This document shows, in pieces, positions 1 to 6,650 of a DNA stretch of 45,912 nt (the first letter of the stretch is position 1; each line of letters opens with the position of its first letter). A program made the translations under genes and the position numbers. The notes beneath the pieces are model-generated. The model did no database searches. It saw only the letters and a program-made list of their open reading frames with translations, and was not told where the DNA came from. The stretch is taken from the NCBI GenBank assembly GCA_020057085.1, contig JAGVGO010000221.1, positions 1 through 45,912 on the forward strand. Direction: 5' to 3'. Source of the stretch: Planctomycetota bacterium. GTDB taxonomy: Bacteria; Planctomycetota; Uabimicrobiia; Uabimicrobiales; JABWCH01.

Positions 1-15
1 ATTATTGTGGAGTAA

Positions 16-94
16 TTTTATCAATATACGAGGCGCGACGAGCGCCGCATAGCCTGGCTCTGTAAGCGAGGAGCAACGAAGTAGATTGATAAAA
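16..94. repeat. Palindromic repeat with 10-bp inverted ends, related to the element at 31336-31514
   Basis: The ends TTTTATCAAT (16-25) and ATTGATAAAA (85-94) are perfect inverted repeats. The reverse complement of the interior (about 38-62) resembles 31425-31452, sharing CAGAGC, GCTATGCG and TCGTC in the same order. This points to two copies of one non-coding dispersed family. It lies upstream of the shell-protein gene, and 95-179 shows no clear promoter. Confidence 0.5.
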
Positions 95-179
95 GTGCCA
101 TCAAGAATGTGAAGTTATTTTTAGACAGAGCCTAGTTTCTTCTGTCAGACCCAACGGTAAAAAGGAGTGATTTTGGCTT

Positions 180-734
180 ATGCAACATTTTTGTGTCGGG
201 TTTCTGGAATTGGCGACCATCGCTAAAGGTGTGCAAGTGACCGATGCTTTGCTGAAAAAGGCACTCGTTAAAATTATCTTGGCCAAACCGGTGAGTTCCG
301 GCAAATACCTTGTGTGTTTCCGTGGAGAAGTAGAAGATGTCAAAAGCAGCCTGGCAGCCGGCAAAGAGGTAAGCGGCCCGACTTTACTCGATTCATTTCT
401 GCTGCCCGCCATCCATGCAGAAATTATTCCGGCTATGTTGAACCAGATCAGAGTAGATGGCCTAGAGGCCATCGGCATCATTGAGACAGTGACCTGTGCC
501 GCCTGTATTGTCGCTGCCGATGTGGCACTTAAAACCAGCCAGGTACGGCTTATCAAATTACAACTTGCCCAGGGCATCGGCGGTAAGGCATACTTTATTA
601 TAAATGGGGAAGTGGGAGAAATTGTCACGGCCACCTCGGCAGCCATGCGATATCTGCAAAAACAAAATATAGCCGTAGTGGATAACGTGGTGATTCATCA
701 GGCTGCCCCAGAATTATTGGCAATTTTTCAATAA
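180..734 (+). CDS. Tandem-domain bacterial microcompartment shell protein (BMC-T)
   Basis: 184 aa. Two BMC domains are visible. The first (about residues 4-85) has the FLELATIAKG opening, the DALLKKA helix and the GKYLVCFRGEV strand. The second (about 95-184) repeats this as AIGIIET, AADVALK and a GIGGKAYFIINGEV stretch, and ends in the usual HQAAPELLAIF. Proteins of this class form pseudohexameric trimers in the facets of protein-shelled organelles (for example PduT or EtuB) and control passage of metabolites or electrons. The ATG is the only start, since an in-frame stop lies four codons upstream; AAAGGAG sits a rather long 12 nt before it. No other shell, signature-enzyme or aldehyde-dehydrogenase gene is in the window, so its cargo is unknown. 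The stop overlaps the next start (TAATG), suggesting coupled translation with the FGE-type protein. The family call is strong; the PduT-like subtype is a guess. Confidence 0.85.
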   Translation: MQHFCVGFLELATIAKGVQVTDALLKKALVKIILAKPVSSGKYLVCFRGEVEDVKSSLAAGKEVSGPTLLDSFLLPAIHAEIIPAMLNQIRVDGLEAIGIIETVTCAACIVAADVALKTSQVRLIKLQLAQGIGGKAYFIINGEVGEIVTATSAAMRYLQKQNIAVVDNVVIHQAAPELLAIFQ

Positions 735-2245
735 TGCTTGGCCGGGCATGGACGGCGGCGACGTTCGCCTTTTTGGCCACGGTAGCTGCTTACTGGTTAA
801 CTATAGTTGACACGGGAAATCGGTGGCCAAGCGCAGTGGCAGACAAGAGACCAACAGCTCTCCAGGACACTCAAGTCGTGGGGGCCGCCCTTGCCACAAC
901 GACCAATATATATAACCATACCGCTGAAGATGCCAGTTACTTCAAATGGCGAGCAGCCGGGCAAATTTTGGAAAAACGTGGCCGGCTAGCCGAGGCCGTA
1001 AGACTATACAGCCTGGCACTCAGTTATCGCCAGGACCAGCTACTACAGGAACACCTGGCTCTACTACGCGACCAGGTGCGGCAAAGCCAGTCTGTCCGGA
1101 CAATGGCAAGTGAAATCTTGGCACAGGCCGAGGCTTGTGCAAAAGAAGGTCGCTATCAAGATGCCTGGCAGCTTTATCAGCGGCTTGGCACGGATAATGT
1201 TACGCCGCAAATGCAAACGAAAATGGATTTGTGCCGTCAGAATATGGAGACGATGCGTGCCCTGACGGATATGTTGCATCAAGCCGATACGCTTGTCCAG
1301 AATGGAGATTGGACGGCCGCTATACCTTGGCTTGAAAAAGCTGGCCGCCTCTATAAAGAATGGTTTTCAAGCCACAACAATACGGCTCTTTTACATAACG
1401 ATATCGGGCAAGCGGAAGACAATTTGGTTTTTCTGCGTCGACATGACACACTGATAAGTTTGTTGGTGCAGCAAGGCCGTATCGCAAGAGCATTGCAATA
1501 TATCGCTGACCTTCCCTCTCAACTACCTAAACAAGGGTTACAAGTTAAGCTTGCACATCTGTTGCAGCAAGAAATGGTATTGGTGGCCGCTGGGCCTTTT
1601 ATCATGGGAAGCACGGTGGAAACAGACGAAGCACCACCGCAACCTGTTACCCTGCCAGCCTACTATATAGACCGCTACGAAGTGAGCAATCGCCAGTACG
1701 ACCTCTTTGTTTCTACTACCGGCGTCCGTCCGCCAGTAAGCCGGCAAGAACGATCTGCCTTGCATGATTGGCATCTCCATCCGGTGAACGGGGTTTCCTG
1801 GGAAGAGGCAGAACAATATGCCGAATGGGCGGGTAAACGTCTGCCCACCGAGGCGGAATGGGAAAAAGCGGCACGTGGTAACGATGGACGCATATACCCG
1901 TGGGGCAACACCTTTGCCAGCGAACGATGTAACGCCCTGGAAAGTGGCTGGCAACGAAGCACACCGGTAGGAAGCTTTCTACAGGAGATCTCCCCTGTCG
2001 GCTGCTTCGATATGGCGGGCAATGTCCTGGAATGGACGAGCGATGTCTATGCCCCTTATACCGGCGGCAGCGTGCCCACGACGATACGCCACGGCTATCG
2101 TGTGGCACGAGGGGGGGCATGGTATTACCCCGGACAATCGCTACGCTGCAGCAACCGATACCCGCAACTTCAGACTGCACGCTTGGCGGGTATCGGTTTT
2201 CGTTGCGCCTTAGATTACCGAGAGCTTGCAGAAAATGCAAAATAA
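734..2245 (+). CDS. Membrane-anchored TPR protein with C-terminal FGE-sulfatase (SUMF1/PvdO) domain
   Basis: 503 aa. A hydrophobic N-terminal segment (residues about 7-24) looks like a signal anchor. Residues about 70-260 are helical TPR-like repeats rich in Ala, Leu and Gln. Residues about 285-495 form an FGE-sulfatase domain: FIMGS, YYIDRYEVSN, HPVNGVSWEEA, GKRLPTEAEWEKAARG, YPWGN, GCFDMAGNVLEWT, ARGGAW and a final GIGFRC are all present. Such domains include formylglycine-generating enzymes but also many non-catalytic carbohydrate- or protein-binding versions, and with TPRs they are common in Planctomycetota. Cys occurs in the RCSNRY region, but the formylglycine active-site pair cannot be assigned by eye. 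The start overlaps the shell-protein stop by one base. The substrate is unknown. Confidence 0.8.
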   Translation: MLGRAWTAATFAFLATVAAYWLTIVDTGNRWPSAVADKRPTALQDTQVVGAALATTTNIYNHTAEDASYFKWRAAGQILEKRGRLAEAVRLYSLALSYRQDQLLQEHLALLRDQVRQSQSVRTMASEILAQAEACAKEGRYQDAWQLYQRLGTDNVTPQMQTKMDLCRQNMETMRALTDMLHQADTLVQNGDWTAAIPWLEKAGRLYKEWFSSHNNTALLHNDIGQAEDNLVFLRRHDTLISLLVQQGRIARALQYIADLPSQLPKQGLQVKLAHLLQQEMVLVAAGPFIMGSTVETDEAPPQPVTLPAYYIDRYEVSNRQYDLFVSTTGVRPPVSRQERSALHDWHLHPVNGVSWEEAEQYAEWAGKRLPTEAEWEKAARGNDGRIYPWGNTFASERCNALESGWQRSTPVGSFLQEISPVGCFDMAGNVLEWTSDVYAPYTGGSVPTTIRHGYRVARGGAWYYPGQSLRCSNRYPQLQTARLAGIGFRCALDYRELAENAK

Positions 2246-2280
2246 AACATAATGACACAGCGATTCCCATAATTCGTAGT

Positions 2281-2297
2281 GCCTGGACTGTCCAGGC
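2281..2297. promoter_or_regulatory. 17-nt palindrome between the FGE-type gene and the EIIA-like gene
   Basis: GCCTGGAC-T-GTCCAGGC is a perfect 8-bp inverted repeat around one base, 36 nt after the stop of the FGE-type gene. As RNA it would fold into a short hairpin with a small loop. No T-run follows, so it is a poor intrinsic terminator; an operator or processing site is equally possible. Confidence 0.35.
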
Positions 2298-2343
2298 TAG
2301 GTTACTTCTACGAGCCTTATCCAGCGAATTTTTGGAGACGCCT

Positions 2344-2415
2344 ATGAACGACATACAAGAAAGGAGAGCACCTCCGACCGTTGTGATATTTCACGCGGTG
2401 CGGTTATGGTGTTGA
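2344..2415 (+). CDS. Possible 23-residue leader peptide before the EIIA-like gene
   Basis: A short frame opens with ATG five bases after GGAG and closes with TGA at 2413-2415, six bases before the EIIA-like ATG. The downstream gene has no recognisable ribosome-binding site and no alternative start, because the same TGA is its upstream in-frame stop. Coupled translation from this short frame would therefore explain how it is read. The peptide itself resembles nothing I know, and chance cannot be excluded. Confidence 0.25.
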   Translation: MNDIQERRAPPTVVIFHAVRLWC

Positions 2416-2421
2416 AAATTT

Positions 2422-3042
2422 ATGAACTATGCACAACATCTTGCCGAACGATCTATTGCTTTGGATATTCCTGTATACTCCTGGGATGAAATAGAACAAA
2501 ACCAGGAAGAGGAAAACTATGAGTTGACCGATTATGAATCGGAATACAATTCAGAGAATGAAGAATCACATGAGGAGTTAGAAGAGGATGACGAAGACAA
2601 CCAAGGCGGCGGCGTAAAATGTTCACGCATCGTCATGCGCAAAATCAAAGATGCAGTGATGTCGGATATGGCGGCATTACTCTATGCCTCTGAGAAAATT
2701 GTCAACCTCAATAAATTGCGCACCGATCTGACCTTTGTGGAACGAAGGTCCACATGTGCCATCGGTTGTGGCATTGTTCTTCCGCATGTGCGCACCATGC
2801 AGGCCAAAACTCTGGCCATCGGTTTTGCCCGCTACAAAACCGAGTTCGACTTCGATGCCCCCGACCAACAAAATGTCCAAATCTTCATCCCCATGGTAGC
2901 CCCCACTTACGACGATAAACTTTATTTACGCCTTTATCGTTCTATTGCTAAAGCCATTTTGGAAACCGATGTCAAAGAAAAACTCCTCGCAGCCCAACGC
3001 CCGAGCGAAGTGATCTACCTGTTCAACGAATATTTCAGATAA
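2422..3042 (+). CDS. PTS EIIA type-2 (fructose/PtsN-like) domain protein with acidic N-terminal extension
   Basis: 206 aa. Residues about 22-60 are strongly acidic and low-complexity. Residues about 69-206 fit the PTS EIIA type-2 fold: helices with MAALLYASEKI, the RRSTCAIGCGIVLPHVRT block, and a C-terminal AKAILETDVKEKLLAA-type helix pair. His122 in GIVLPHVR matches the phospho-accepting histidine of the GIAIPHA-type motif. PtsN/FruA-like EIIA proteins accept phosphate from HPr or NPr and act in sugar import or in regulation. No EIIB, EIIC, HPr or EI gene is in the window, so a regulatory role is more likely than transport. The start has no clear ribosome-binding site (see the possible leader at 2344). 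The domain call is fairly sure; the partner is unknown. Confidence 0.7.
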   Translation: MNYAQHLAERSIALDIPVYSWDEIEQNQEEENYELTDYESEYNSENEESHEELEEDDEDNQGGGVKCSRIVMRKIKDAVMSDMAALLYASEKIVNLNKLRTDLTFVERRSTCAIGCGIVLPHVRTMQAKTLAIGFARYKTEFDFDAPDQQNVQIFIPMVAPTYDDKLYLRLYRSIAKAILETDVKEKLLAAQRPSEVIYLFNEYFR

Positions 3043-3073
3043 GCAACCCATCAGGCGGGGCCGGTTTTTTTAA

Positions 3074-4492
3074 ATGGAAAAAAAGAAAAAAATCCTCGCT
3101 ACCACAGCACGCTTGCCGATGGTCGGGAAAGACGGCTGCACCGGCACCAAGGCCATTTTCTGCCGGAAGTGCCAAAAGCAACTGTGGATACCCCTCAATA
3201 TGGGCAGCGGCCATGTGCGTTGCCCTGCCTGTGGCGAGATTTATCGGATCGGCATTCCAAATGAGTATGCACGCATTGTCTGTAGTTGCGGCAAGATACT
3301 CACTGCTCCTAAAAAACTGGCAGGCCAGTATGGCCGCTGTCCTGGCTGCCACCGCCAGTGGCAAATACCCAAATCACTACCTCCAAGCCAACCCCAGACG
3401 GAACGACTTGTTCTGCAAGCGTCTGCACAGCCGGCGATGCCTATTTCACCTCAAGTGCCGATCCGTTTCAAGTGTACGTGCGGTCAGCCGCATATGGTGG
3501 AATGGGAGCGTGGCGGCATGCGCATCCGCTGTTTTCGTTGCGGGCAGGAAGTCGCCGTACCACATCCGGAAATAGTAAATCTACCCCAGCCAATACCGGA
3601 TGTCACGCCGGAAATTGTTCACAAATCAGCAGCACAGCCTCTTGTCGCAGAAGGCGGCTGGTATTTCCAGATACCTTACGCCGAGGAAGACTGGTTTTTG
3701 CTGCTCAATGTCAGCTCGGATACACATATCTCCGACATCAAACAAAAGTGTCGTGACCTCGAGGCTGGGCTTGACCGCGAAGACAGCCGTTTCCAAAAAA
3801 TACAGATGGCCAAAGATATTTTGACACGGCCAGAGAGCCGTCTGTGGTTTGAGCTGATAAGCGACCGCTTGGTGACGATGTGGAGAAACATGGTAAAAAA
3901 CAAATGGCTGGCGCTGCACGACGAGGCAATACGCCTACACCGGCAGGCCATAGAACTGGAGAGAGCAAGTATCTACCACAAGGCTGAACCATTGTGGCGA
4001 AAGGCTGCGCAGCACTGGCTATCGCTTGCCCAAACTGGGCCCTTCTGGGAAGGGCTACGCCAGCGAGGCGAGGCTTTGTTCGACAAAAAATTCACCGCCG
4101 AGATCGCCGCCCGTCTGCGCTACGATTTCGCTGACCGCCTGTTGGTGCAAGTAGCCTGCCAGTTCCGTGATCACTACATAGCAGAGAACCAATTCGCACG
4201 TGCGCACATGCACCTGGAGTGGATAGAGGGAATATTGCAAGACCGTTTCACCAATGCCCCCACCGACTCTTACAACAGCGGGCTTTGGGCACAATATCTC
4301 ATGGAAAAGGCAGCCGCTCTGGCACAAACAGGGCATTACGCCAAGACAGTTCCTATCTTGCAACAACTGAGCGCTCTCGCCACCAACTACACGGCAGTGG
4401 AGCGGTGGAAAGACGGTTTTCTGCCTCTCTTGTTGCCGCATCTGTCGGCAAAAGAAAAGAGTAAGGCTCTCTGTAACCATCGAAAGGAATAG
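3074..4492 (+). CDS. Multi-zinc-ribbon protein with a degenerate J-domain-like segment and helical C-terminus
   Basis: 472 aa. The first ~165 residues carry at least three C-x(1-2)-C zinc-ribbon units (CRKCQKQL..CPACG, CSCG..CPGCH, CTCG..CFRCG), each with the CP.C and .VP/.IP spacing common in Planctomycetota proteins. Residues about 206-260 read like a J-domain: DWFLLLNVSSDT, then DIKQKCRDLE, then FQKIQMAKDILTRPESRLWFEL. The HPD tripeptide needed to stimulate DnaK is absent; GLDRED occupies its place. Residues 270-472 are mostly helical and TPR-like. No membrane segment is obvious. It lies 31 nt after the EIIA-like gene and 5 nt before the deacetylase gene, so it is probably co-transcribed. 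Its function is unknown; a scaffold or assembly role is an inference only. Confidence 0.7.
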   Translation: MEKKKKILATTARLPMVGKDGCTGTKAIFCRKCQKQLWIPLNMGSGHVRCPACGEIYRIGIPNEYARIVCSCGKILTAPKKLAGQYGRCPGCHRQWQIPKSLPPSQPQTERLVLQASAQPAMPISPQVPIRFKCTCGQPHMVEWERGGMRIRCFRCGQEVAVPHPEIVNLPQPIPDVTPEIVHKSAAQPLVAEGGWYFQIPYAEEDWFLLLNVSSDTHISDIKQKCRDLEAGLDREDSRFQKIQMAKDILTRPESRLWFELISDRLVTMWRNMVKNKWLALHDEAIRLHRQAIELERASIYHKAEPLWRKAAQHWLSLAQTGPFWEGLRQRGEALFDKKFTAEIAARLRYDFADRLLVQVACQFRDHYIAENQFARAHMHLEWIEGILQDRFTNAPTDSYNSGLWAQYLMEKAAALAQTGHYAKTVPILQQLSALATNYTAVERWKDGFLPLLLPHLSAKEKSKALCNHRKE

Positions 4493-4497
4493 AACCG

Positions 4498-5466
4498 ATG
4501 GCAACGAAAATAGTATACCACGACCGTTACAATTTTCCATACAAATTGATGCAAGCTATGTCTTGGGCTCTCGCTATTGGTTCGCTAGGTTTCATTCGCA
4601 ATATCCATCCTTTTATCGGTGACAGATCGCGGCGGGTGCGAGATTTTCTGGTCGCTTCCGGGCGCTTCGCTTGCCAAGACTTTATCGCACCGGAAATGAA
4701 CGAAGAGCTGATTTTATCTTATTTGCAGCCGCAATATCGGGAAATAGTTCACAACAAATTGCTCGTAGCCGGCGCGGTAGAGATTTTTACCCTGCAATTT
4801 TTGCCTTACTCTTTTTTGCGATACCATTTGCTTGAACCGATGCTGCTGGCCAGTTGCGGTACCATCAAGACGGTAGAACTGGCGATGCAGGAAAAGCTGG
4901 CGATCAATTTGGGCGGCGGCTTTCACCATGCTTCATTCTATTCAGGCGGAGGTTTTTGTCTTTACCCGGATATGCCCATTGCGATGAAGGAAATCCGCAA
5001 ACAGTATCCCGGTCTGAAAATCGCCGTACTCGACTGTGATGCGCACCAGGGGAATGGGACAGAACGAGCGTTGGACGAAAACGATAGCACGTTCATGGTA
5101 GACATGTTCAATTGCCAAATCTACCCGCAAGACAGCGATGCCGAAAAAGTTGCCGATGTCGCCGTTCGTTTGAATTTTGGGTGTCGGGATCAAGTGTATT
5201 TGCAAGCACTGCAAACGATAGCGCTGCCCGCTATCGAAAAATTTGCGCCACAGTTGATTATCTATGGAGCCGGTACCGACATTTACGAAAAAGACCCTCT
5301 GGGAGGTATGAACGTCTCGGCTCAAGGCATCATGCAACGAGACAAACTGGTCAAAGATTTTGCCTGTCAACACGATATTCCATTGGCCATGGTGTTGTCA
5401 GGCGGATATCACATAGATTCCGGACGCATCATCGCCGATTCCATCCTGAACAATTTTGTCTTATGA
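4498..5466 (+). CDS. Histone deacetylase-family hydrolase, class IV (HDAC11-like)
   Basis: 322 aa, near the expected family length. Catalytic features are intact: the His-His dyad in GGGFHHA (H143, H144), zinc ligands D181 and H183 in DCDAHQGNGT, the third zinc Asp D261 in GAGTDIYEKDPLGG, and the transition-state Tyr Y304 in SGGYH. The EKDPLGG context is typical of class IV enzymes. Family members remove acetyl or longer acyl groups from lysines or polyamines; bacterial substrates vary and cannot be told from sequence. GGAA precedes the ATG at a normal distance. The end overlaps the radical SAM gene by four bases (ATGA), suggesting stoichiometric co-expression. The protein looks cytoplasmic and enzymatically competent. 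Confidence 0.88.
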   Translation: MATKIVYHDRYNFPYKLMQAMSWALAIGSLGFIRNIHPFIGDRSRRVRDFLVASGRFACQDFIAPEMNEELILSYLQPQYREIVHNKLLVAGAVEIFTLQFLPYSFLRYHLLEPMLLASCGTIKTVELAMQEKLAINLGGGFHHASFYSGGGFCLYPDMPIAMKEIRKQYPGLKIAVLDCDAHQGNGTERALDENDSTFMVDMFNCQIYPQDSDAEKVADVAVRLNFGCRDQVYLQALQTIALPAIEKFAPQLIIYGAGTDIYEKDPLGGMNVSAQGIMQRDKLVKDFACQHDIPLAMVLSGGYHIDSGRIIADSILNNFVL

Positions 5467-6275
5467 AAAATTACGCTGAGAGAATCGCTGCGGCAAGAAA
5501 TCTCATCGCCGCCTGTCGCCTGTGCCCACGCCGCTGCAGGGTAAACCGCCTCGCAGGAGAAAGCGGATACTGCGGCGCTGGGGCTGTTGCCTGGTATTTC
5601 GACACGGCGATCCACTACGGCGATGAGCTGACGCTTATCCCTAACTTTGCCTTGAGCCTTGGCGGGTGCAATCTACGCTGTTGTTACTGCATCACGGCAC
5701 CTGCCGCCTGGCAGGCACAAAGCGGGCAGCAGCTTGATATCCAAGAGATGGTCGGGAGAGTGCAAAGGGAAAAGTTGCGTATACTGCATTTGGTGGGCGG
5801 CGAGCCGGCAGTCCATCTGCCCGCCATTCTGGAACTGGCACAGTGGATACCAGATTCCGTGCGTATCCTGCTCGATTCCAATTTTTATTTTGCGCCGGAG
5901 GTACTGCCACTGGTGCAAGATGTGGTGAGCGACTTCCTTCCTGATCTCAAATTTGGCAACGATGCCTGTGCCGCACGTCTCTCACAGGCAAAAGAATACT
6001 GGCAAACTGTGACTTCCAATATTCTGGCTGCACGCTCTTTGGGCAATGTGATCGTGCGCCATCTCTTGTTGCCAGGGCATTTTGCCTGTTGCTTTATGCC
6101 AATAATAGAATGGCTCTCGCAACACTGCCGGGACGTACCGTTTAGCCTGCGCTGCCAATTCGTGCCACCCGCCTCGTCCCCGGTAGCCAAAGAGCTAGCG
6201 CATTTTATCGGTGCGGATGAATATGGTAAAGCGCTCACTATAGCCAAAAGAAAGGGACTCAACCTTGTCCAGTGA
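5463..6275 (+). CDS. PflX-like radical SAM protein (pyruvate formate-lyase activating enzyme homologue)
   Basis: 270 aa from the ATG that overlaps the deacetylase stop. A longer in-frame reading back to 5112 only re-reads the upstream gene. The radical SAM cluster motif C-x3-C-x2-C is C69, C73 and C76 in GGCNLRCCYC, followed by VGGEPAVH, a GGE-type SAM-binding motif. An N-terminal cysteine set (C18, C21, C25, C37) in CRLCPRRC and YCGAG is characteristic of the COG1313 PflX group. These proteins are thought to generate glycyl radicals or modify unknown targets. No glycyl-radical enzyme is in the window. Coupling to the deacetylase and to the small gene downstream (11-nt overlap) suggests a functional unit. 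The family is confident; the substrate is unknown. Confidence 0.8.
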   Translation: MKNYAERIAAARNLIAACRLCPRRCRVNRLAGESGYCGAGAVAWYFDTAIHYGDELTLIPNFALSLGGCNLRCCYCITAPAAWQAQSGQQLDIQEMVGRVQREKLRILHLVGGEPAVHLPAILELAQWIPDSVRILLDSNFYFAPEVLPLVQDVVSDFLPDLKFGNDACAARLSQAKEYWQTVTSNILAARSLGNVIVRHLLLPGHFACCFMPIIEWLSQHCRDVPFSLRCQFVPPASSPVAKELAHFIGADEYGKALTIAKRKGLNLVQ

Positions 6276-6522
6276 ACCCGACGACAAAGCAAAAAATATT
6301 GGCAAACCACAGACGGCCACGGCCAAGAACGAAATCAGCGTGTGGATCACCAGCGATGGCCAGCTATATTTTCACAACATCACAGCCGATGTGATCGAGA
6401 TGGCGCACCATATCTCTCCTGAGAACGCAGAGATGGTTTTGCGCTACGCCATCCTGCAACAGAACGACGTACCTTCGGCAAAAGACGAGACTGCGCCAGT
6501 GCCCCCCTGGAGAATGAAATGA
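6265..6522 (+). CDS. Small conserved-looking hypothetical protein, 85 aa
   Basis: Starts at TTG, seven bases after an AAAGGGA ribosome-binding site inside the end of the radical SAM gene; the two genes overlap by 11 nt. The protein is soluble and polar, with a probable compact core around SVWITSDGQLYFHNITADVIEMAHHI. I do not recognise it. The last codons (PPWRMK and the TGA) are written by a 21-bp repeat end at 6507-6527, so the original C-terminus may have been altered by the repeat. Tight coupling argues that it is a real gene working with the radical SAM protein. Confidence 0.6.
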   Translation: MSSEPDDKAKNIGKPQTATAKNEISVWITSDGQLYFHNITADVIEMAHHISPENAEMVLRYAILQQNDVPSAKDETAPVPPWRMK

Positions 6523-6527
6523 CCCTG
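6507..6527 (-). repeat. Solo 21-bp terminus of the CAGGG-ended MITE family
   Basis: Read on the minus strand it starts CAGGGTCATTTCATTCTCC, identical to the right end of the element at 28659-28841. The adjoining sequence does not resemble the element interior, so only an end is present. It contains the stop codon of the 85-aa gene. Confidence 0.6.
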
Positions 6528-6545
6528 CGGCAAATACGAAATTTC

Positions 6546-6574
6546 TTGCTTTTGCTTAATTTTTGCTATATATT
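6546..6574 (+). promoter_or_regulatory. Sigma70-type promoter for the FHA/rsmA operon
   Basis: TTGCTT (6546-6551), a 17-nt spacer and TATATT (6569-6574) lie in an AT-rich gap about 75 nt before the FHA gene start. Spacing and both boxes are good matches to the housekeeping consensus. Confidence 0.55.
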
Positions 6575-6650
6575 ATCTTAACATGCTTACTACATTTTAT
6601 CTTATCGGCAACCAAGATGCCAGTGGAATTGGCTTTTGAGGAATGCGAAC

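Noticed and set aside
1716-2354. Long minus-strand reading frame (212 codons) opposite the FGE-type gene
   Set aside because: It is fully antisense to a well-supported gene, has no recognisable domain and no ribosome-binding site.
3043-3073. GC-rich stretch followed by a T-run as an intrinsic terminator
   Set aside because: The GC part does not form a convincing stem, and the next gene starts at once in the same direction.
5112-5462. N-terminal extension of the radical SAM protein
   Set aside because: It would overlap the catalytic part of the deacetylase gene and has no similarity to PflX N-termini; the ATG at 5463 fits the family.
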